Source of the DNA: Vandiemenella viatica
Lineage: Eukaryota > Arthropoda > Insecta > Orthoptera > Morabidae
Direction of reading: 5' to 3'
DNA: 64,000 nucleotides
NCBI GenBank assembly: GCA_031002005.1
Contig: JARYHS010008074.1
Location: 268,275,930 to 268,339,929, forward strand
The translations under genes were made by a program, and so were the position numbers. The notes below the pieces were generated by a model, which had not been told where the DNA came from, did not search any database, and saw nothing but the letters and a program-made list of their open reading frames with translations. Below are positions 58,401 to 64,000 of this stretch, one piece after another. The stretch's first letter is position 1. Every line of letters starts with the position of its first letter.

Positions 58401-58916
58401 TTGAATATGGTAGTGTAGTATGGGACCCACATTTTACTTATCAAATACAGGAGTTGGAGACGGCGCAAAAAAGAGCTACTAGATTTGTTTCTGGAAATTA
58501 CGGCAGAATTTAATCAGTAACAGATGTGATAAAAGAGCTGGAATTGGATTCATTGGAAGATAGGAGGAGGGTGAATAGGGTGATGGCAGTCTACAAGTTG
58601 TATATTGGTGATAAGGCATGGAAAGATATTGGTGTAAGAATTTAAAGTAATGCATGGAAGGGAAAAGATGACCATGGCAACAAGCTGGAACTTAATTTCA
58701 GACACAAGAGTGTAGGCAGATTCTCTTTTTTGGGGAAGGGTGTCAGGGATTGGAATAATTTACCAAGAGAAATTATGAATAATCTACCACAAATGTTGAA
58801 AGAATTTAAAGATAAAATTTGTAGAGGGGAAATGTAGGTCGGTGCAGGAAAGGAGGATGACGGGTGTGTAGGGAAATTGCCACCGGAGCATGCACTCCAT
58901 TGCAATTTTAATTAAA
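55455..58916 (+). mobile_element. CR1-like LINE, 5' region to 3' end, RT core deleted
   Basis: The 5' UTR block (taaaaatatagtataa..ttattaga) matches that of the next copy at about 59830. ORF1 remnants lie at 55560-56364, ending WGFTRHGLHLNTRGKGVLS. The ORF2 endonuclease has ITGVESWLKEEV with the catalytic Glu retained and GGDLNLPGVNW. A clean open stretch lies at 57323-57895. In RT about 410 bp are missing between DISDE (about 58150) and KVDYDYNVGKE (58185), removing both catalytic Asp motifs. The C-terminus and 3' end (ccattgcaattttaattaaac-type end at 58916) remain. Confidence 0.75.
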
Positions 58917-58939
58917 CATTAGTTTTAATTCGTATTTCT

Positions 58940-59045
58940 CACTTTTGGGGTCTGAACACTTTGTATTTGTAGAAATGCCAGAGAATATTATTCCATATGA
59001 CATTATGGAGTGAAAATAAGCAAAATAAACTAGTTTCCTCATATA
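58940..59045 (-). repeat. Short internal fragment of the 30.9-kb LINE family
   Basis: About 105 bp match 31690-31800 on the same strand (ctgaacactttgt, agaatattattccatatgac, ggagtgaaaataagcaaaat). It is an internal piece of that LINE's ORF2 end, not its 3' end, placed exactly between two CR1 copies. Confidence 0.55.
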
Positions 59046-59929
59046 TACTCTTACGATTATTGTTAGCGAGAATAATTATCTAAGAATACTCCATAAATAA
59101 CAGTTTTTAAATTTCGGGTCATTGTTGCTAAGGTCTCTTTACTAGTTATTGCACATTTCACTTAATTAAATTTAGCATAAGCTTGATAGTTAGATTAATT
59201 TTAATACTATAGCATAGGTAAACGTAGTGGTTTAAGTTATTTTAGTGTTCAATTCTTATATACCGTAAAAATTCAAAGCACTAGTTCGAAATTCGATTGT
59301 TAAGGTTTTTGTATCATTCGATATTAAGACTCTATTCGGTTTAAAATAACACAGTTTGTTAATTAATTAGTTCTGGAATAGTAATAAAACAACTAGAAAT
59401 TATAAATAATAAATATAAGTATTCATAAATAGCATCCAGTTGTTTACAATAGGTTAATAAAATATCGATATTTTAAGTTCCACTACCGATATCGCAATAG
59501 AGTTTACAACAACAAAAATGTACGTTCTAGTAATTAACCTGTTTTGTGTGAAATATAATTGTGTTTAATTGTCATCTAATACACTAAAATAGAAACTTCC
59601 TAGCCTTATTTTATAAAAAATAAAAACTTTCATAAGTAACTAATTAGTTGTTATCCACATCAGCACTAAATAGTATCAGCTCTTCATCATAAGTTCGTTC
59701 TGAAATTCATAAGCTTAAGTTCATTGGTTCTTAAGGAATTTTATTACCTAGTTATTATTCATAAAGCTTCAATTTTATATAAATAAAAATTCAATAGTTT
59801 AGTCGAGTATAGTGCATATTAATATTAAATAAAAAAACGTTAAAAATATAGTATAAACTTTATTAGACTACTTTATCAAATAAATTTTTAAGGTTTGTTT
59901 AGAGGGCATTTGAAGTATTTGGGAAAATC

Positions 59930-61096
59930 ATGACTGGATACTGTGGCACCTGCCGTAGGTACGTTGCGACGGGGATGGGTTGTAGTTGGTGTAAGAAGTG
60001 GTTTCACTGGGCATGTGGGGAAGAGGAAATGGGGGAAATAAATGAGGCTCTCCCATGGTTTTCTTCACTTTGTCTTAGGGATGATAGGATTTGGAAGATG
60101 GGCGAAATGATTAGGGAGTTGCGTGAAAGGATCAGGGTTCTTGAGGCTCATCCTGTGGAGGCTCAGACTCTGCAGACGTGGCCTGTGGTGGCCTCGCCTG
60201 TGGAGGTTCAGCCTGTGGAGGCTTAACCTGTGGAAGTCCGGCCTGTGGAGGCTCAGACTGCACAGGCACAGTCTGTGGGGGCTGAGCTTGTCGAGGCTCA
60301 AGCTGTAGAGTCAGAAAGTACAGATAGTGGGTTGGAGGAAGTTGAGAAGGATGGGTGGGAGCTGGTAACAGGTCATAGGAGAAATACATTTAACAGGATG
60401 AAGAAGCCAGACACTTCAGTAATTGTGGGGAAAAATAGGTTTGACCTGTTGCCAGATTCAGGAGGAGAAGAGCCTCATGTAGATGTAGGAGTAGGAAAGA
60501 TGCAGCAGGCCTTTAGGAATAAGGACGTGCAAGGCAAGAATAGGAAGAAAAGGGTTCTGCTGCTAGGTAGTAGCCATGGGAGAGGTGTAGGCCCTCTTCT
60601 GCAGGATCAGTTAGGTACAGGTTACCAGGTCACAAGTTTTTTCAAACCTAGTGCAACATTAGGTCAGGTAATAGAGGATATAGGTTCACTTTGTAGGAGT
60701 TTCACTAAGGACGATAGAGTAGTGATAGTGCGATGGGCGGGGAATAGTATTGATAGAAACGCAAATTATAGTATAGAGAGTCACCTGAGGAAGGTGGCGA
60801 AAGAGGCACAGCATACCAGGGTGGAGCTCATGCAGTTCCTAAGACGCCATGACCGGCCACAATTGAACTCCGCTGTGAGGCGTGTAAATGTGAAAACGGA
60901 AGTGCTACTTGGGAAAGGCATTAGTTCTGTGTTGGGGGTTGTGCCTGTAAACACCATAGATAGGTGGGGTTTCACTAGGCATGGCCTACACCTAAATACA
61001 AGGGGGAAGGGAGTACTTTCTGAGTTGTTAGCTAAAGCAGTGAGGGAGCCCATTTCCAGTGATGATGGAGTCAGGACTGTGCCTTTTTTAGGTTAG
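59930..61096 (+). pseudogene. CR1 ORF1: PHD-like finger, PVEAQ repeats, SGNH esterase
   Basis: It starts MTGYCGTCRRYVATGMG, with a C..C...C..C....WFHW finger within the first 30 residues. A proline/valine/glutamate repeat region (PVEAQ-type units, about residues 70-130) follows, then the esterase: VLLLGSSHGRGVG (Ser block, about 60556) and GFTRHGLHLNTRGKGVLSE (His block, about 60970). A single TAA at 60224-60226, in frame within the repeats, is the only disruption over about 389 codons. CR1-group ORF1 proteins accompany the LINE RNA. The start is the first ATG and is shared in position with the copy at 55550. Confidence 0.8.
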
Positions 61097-61113
61097 GGGC
61101 TGCTGGTGAAGGG

Positions 61114-63629
61114 ATGGAAATAGATGATCAAAGTGATACTGATTGTAGATCCATGACGAGAATGATCATAGATGTTAAAGAAATAAATGAAGTTACTGAA
61201 ACAATAACTGGCTGGGGTAAATCTGGGAAAGAGGAGATAAATGCTGAAAATATAAAGCCGGTAATAAGGGTGTTAATGGTAAACTGTAGAAGTATAATGA
61301 ACAAAGTAATCGAATTTTCAAACTTAATACAGATACACGAACCACAAATAATAATTGGGGTAGATAGTTGGTTAAAAGAAGACGTACTAGACAGTGAGGT
61401 TTTTCCTGATGGTTACAGAGTGTACCGCAGAGATAGAGGAGCAATTGGTGGAGGAGTCTTCATACTAGTTATCAAAAACTACCATAGTTCACAGGCATTC
61501 ATGGATCAAGACCATGAGTTTCTTGGGGTAAGAATTTCTGGGGTGTTGGCTGTTTACCGCAGTGGAAGAATGACAGATGAAAATGAGGCTCTTGGGGGGA
61601 AATTAAATTCTTACTCAGATTTCAGAGGTGAGATGGTCATTATTGGTGGGGATTTAAATTTACCAGGTGTAAATTGGGAAGGAAATAAGATTAATAACAC
61701 ACGTGAACAAAGATTTGCAAATACCTTAGTAAGGGAAGGAGGATTTACACAAGTGGTAGAGCAAAACACTAGAGGGCAAAAAATTTTGGATATATTCCTA
61801 ATAAAGCCCGATGATAACCTTGTGGGGTGTCAAGTAACGGAAGGAATAAGTGATCATGACGCAGTTCTGATAGATATTAGAGGATTCAGTGAACCAGCAG
61901 CCAAAACTGAAGGGGGAAATAGGTACAATTATAAAAAGGCACAGATTTCAAATTTGAAGAGATATTTCAGAGAATGTTTCAGCAAATTGAAGGAAGGCAC
62001 AAGTACAGTAGAGTCAAGGTGGGAAGAGTTCAAGGAGATAATAAGAAAGGGGGAAGAAAAATTCATTCCAAAGCAGAATATAAAGAGAAGTAGAGAACCT
62101 GTGTACTATAATAGGGAAGTGAGGAGGTTAAAGAGGTTGGCACGAAGAGAACATAACAGAGTTAAGAGACAACAGGGTAGTTGGGAATATTTGCAACGAC
62201 CAAACAAGGACTTAATAACAGCAAAGAACGTGGCTAAAGATGGGTTTATGAAGAGTACTGTCAGTGCAGGAGGACCAGTGACTGATGCATCTAGAAATTT
62301 CTATGGCTATATCAGGAAACTGAGGGGAAGGGAGGGTGTAGAGATGCTCATAGATAAGGATGGAGAAGTAGTTACTGAGGATTTGAAAAAGTCAGAGATT
62401 TTAAGTAACTGGTTTAGTGAGAGCATTAGGGACGATGAATCAGAAACGGGAATGTCTAATTCGGAGAACGAGCTTAACAATATGATTGGAATGAAGATAC
62501 TAAATTTGATATCCATCCTGTGGAAATCATGAAGGAGATAAGCAAGCTGAAAAAACATAAGGGGGCTGGTGCAGATAATATTAGTACAGATATTTTAAAG
62601 ATAGTCAGATGTGACATTGTACCTTATCTTGAAATATTATTTAAATTGAGTCTGGATACTTGCTGCTTACCACAAGACTGGAAAAGTGCGGTAGTAGTAC
62701 CGGTACATAAAGGAGGGGTGACAAATAGAGTCGAAAATTACAGGCCAATCAGTTTGACTTCAGTGGTAGGTAAATTAATAGAAAGATTGATATGCAACCA
62801 CATCAGAAATGTATGTGAGGAATGTAAGTGGTTTTCAAGTAGGCAACATGGGTTCAGGCAAGGATATTCATGTGAATCTCAGTTGGTGGGATATATGCAA
62901 GATATTTCAGATGAAATGGACAAGGGAGGCCAAATTGATAGTGTAGCACTAGATCTTTCAAAGAAGTTTGACAAAGTAAGCCACAAAATGGTAGTAAATA
63001 AGGTAAAATCTATTGGAGTTGATGAGAAAGTGATTTGCTGGGTAGAAGAATTTTTAAAAGGTAGAAAACAGAAAGTTAGGGTGGGAAATGCGATATCAAA
63101 GGAAGTGGAAGTAAAATTGGGAGTGCAGCAGGGTAGCGTATTGGGACTATTGCTATTCATTATTCTAATGAATAATTGTGTTGATTGTTTGCAGATGACA
63201 TAATGCTGTATAAAAGGATCAAAACGATAGAGGACTGTAAACAGTTGCAGGATGATCTGGACAGGATATCTAGTTGGGTTGGTAAACATGGGATGAAGAT
63301 AAATGCAAAGAAGAGTCAGCTAATTAGATACACAAATAAAAAACAAAAGGTTAATTATGAATATAAGGTGGGGAAAGAATTGCTTGCTGAAGACTTGAAA
63401 TGTAAATATCTTGGTATTACATTTGATAACAAGCTTAACTGGCAGGACGCATTGGACAGGTGGTAGGAAAAGGTTTCAAAATTCTGCACTTGTTGGAGAG
63501 AGTGATGAGGGGATGCATGAGAGAAGTAAAGGAATTGGGTTACAAAACTTTAGTAAGATCATTGCTCGAATATGGTAGTGTAGTATGGGACCCACATTTT
63601 GAGTATCAAATACAGGAGTTGGAGAAGGT
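61114..63629 (+). pseudogene. CR1 ORF2: endonuclease + reverse transcriptase, three frameshifts
   Basis: APE-like endonuclease: VNCRSIMNK, IIGVDSWLKEDV (usual Glu replaced by Asp), VIIGGDLNLPGVNW and GISDHDAVLIDI. RT: ENYRPISLTSVVGKLIERLI, FSSRQHGFRQGYSCES, SVALDLSKKFDKVSHKM (motif A; usual Ala is Lys), VQQGSVLGLLLF (usual Pro is Gln), then MFADDIMLYK and YLGITFDNKLNW. Frame breaks occur near 62490, at about 63190 (a 22-base deletion) and at about 63441 (one G lost). The product would nick DNA and prime cDNA synthesis at the target. The C-terminus is cut at LLEYGSVVWDPHFEYQIQEL by the LTR. Confidence 0.85.
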
Positions 63630-63959
63630 TGTAAAATTATTATTATTTTATATATCATCTTTCATTTTTACTTTTATTGCTGCTTCTTTACATTAACCAA
63701 TACAATTATACTTTCATCCAAACTTCGCCGTTGTACATACCATCTCTGCTTCTCATCTGTTCTCTATCGTTCAAAGATCTTCCTCCTCCTGTACTGTCCA
63801 GAGATTTTCATGTACTTTTCATCTGGTAATAACGCTGCTTGGAATTCTTTGATACAATACTTAAGACATAATAATAACCCGATATAAAACACTTCCCATT
63901 GAAATAATATAAAACAAACATTAATTATTTAAAACTAAGAGGCTGTGTATTCTTACACA
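63630..63959 (-). repeat. Putative LTR (330 bp), minus-oriented, inside CR1
   Basis: It begins TGTAAAATTATT directly after CR1 sequence and ends TTCTTACACA. Read on the minus strand this is TGTGTAAG...TTTTACA, with TG...CA ends. Immediately beyond (63960-63970) the minus strand has GGCCGAGGGGA, a polypurine tract. This would make it the 3' LTR of a minus-oriented LTR retrotransposon whose body lies past the window's right edge. Confidence 0.6.
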
Positions 63960-64000
63960 TCCCCTCGGCCAATTTGTCACCAAAAATTTGTCAAATTTTT
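63960..64000 (-). other. Polypurine tract and start of LTR element interior
   Basis: The minus strand reads ...GGTGACAAATTGGCCGAGGGGA just before the LTR. Only about 40 bases are available, so no gene can be identified. Confidence 0.45.

Larger units (their letters stand above)
59065..63629 (+). mobile_element. Nearly complete CR1-like LINE, interrupted at its 3' end
   Basis: It comprises a 5' UTR of up to about 860 bp (AT-rich, no ORF), ORF1 (59930-61096) and, 17 bases later, ORF2 (61114 to 63629). The element stops inside the RT C-terminal region at 63629, where an LTR begins. It is the best-preserved LINE here, with one in-frame stop in ORF1 and three frameshifts in ORF2. The 5' boundary is estimated from the neighbouring fragment only. 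Confidence 0.8.

Noticed and set aside
60065..60389. Pro/Leu-rich ORFs on the minus strand and other frames
   Set aside because: They are shadows of the repeated PVEAQ units in ORF1 of the CR1.
60550..61000. A stand-alone SGNH esterase/hydrolase gene
   Set aside because: The GSSHGRG and RHGLHLN motifs are the ORF1 esterase domain of a CR1 LINE, followed directly by an endonuclease/RT ORF2, and occur in several copies in the window.

Overview
This window is a transposon-dense stretch of a eukaryotic nuclear genome, most likely from an arthropod and probably an insect with a large genome. The reasons are the AT-rich background, the absence of any long host gene, and a dense mix of CR1-like and related LINEs, Penelope-like, Helitron, hAT, LTR, SINE and foldback elements, many nested in one another. 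I see no bacterial-style operon, rRNA, intact tRNA gene or CRISPR array. The only host-gene candidates are one weak exon-like segment (28927-29085, minus) and one unexplained short ORF (47016-47201, minus).

Layout. 1-2.7 kb: a decayed Penelope-like reverse transcriptase (minus) split by a dispersed repeat with a tRNA-like block. 3.1-7.1 kb: a gag-only LTR retrotransposon with a 3' LTR. 7.1-8.1 kb: a foldback element with tRNA-like promoter sequence inside both arms. 8.6-10.9 kb: an element with ~250-bp inverted ends. 11-11.9 kb: tandem copies of the tRNA-like repeat. 13.4-15.7 kb: a hAT transposon with a decayed transposase, a perfect 8-bp target duplication and a nested SINE. 16.1-27.6 kb: Helitron material (two 5' ends, a Pif1-type helicase remnant, a classical hairpin+CTAG 3' end), broken open by an ~8.8-kb transposon carrying a YqaJ-type nuclease and a DDE transposase, itself hit by several CR1 copies. 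30.2-39.2 kb: a ~165-bp satellite array interrupted by a LINE (30.9-35.4 kb), a hAT element with another hAT inside it, and a foldback in a TA microsatellite. 39.6-40.4 kb: a very young 751-bp palindrome. 40.5-50.6 kb: fragmented CR1 copies, a second TA-associated foldback and an RTE-like LINE. 51.2-51.6 kb: a GC-rich hAT MITE. 51.7-63.6 kb: three CR1 copies head to tail; the last (about 59.1-63.6 kb) is nearly complete and is interrupted by an LTR at the window's right end.

How the parts relate. The genes seen are mobilisation genes: LINE ORF1 (PHD-like finger plus SGNH esterase) and ORF2 (endonuclease plus reverse transcriptase), Penelope RT, Helitron helicase, hAT and DDE transposases, the YqaJ nuclease and Gag. 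All carry stops, frameshifts or insertions, so none looks active as read. Short non-autonomous elements (MITEs, foldbacks, SINEs) presumably depended on related enzymes elsewhere. The most unusual observations are two tiny (24- and 30-bp) palindromic insertions with 8-bp duplications, LINE families that share an ORF1 but have different reverse transcriptases, the fresh 751-bp palindrome, and the interrupted satellite array.
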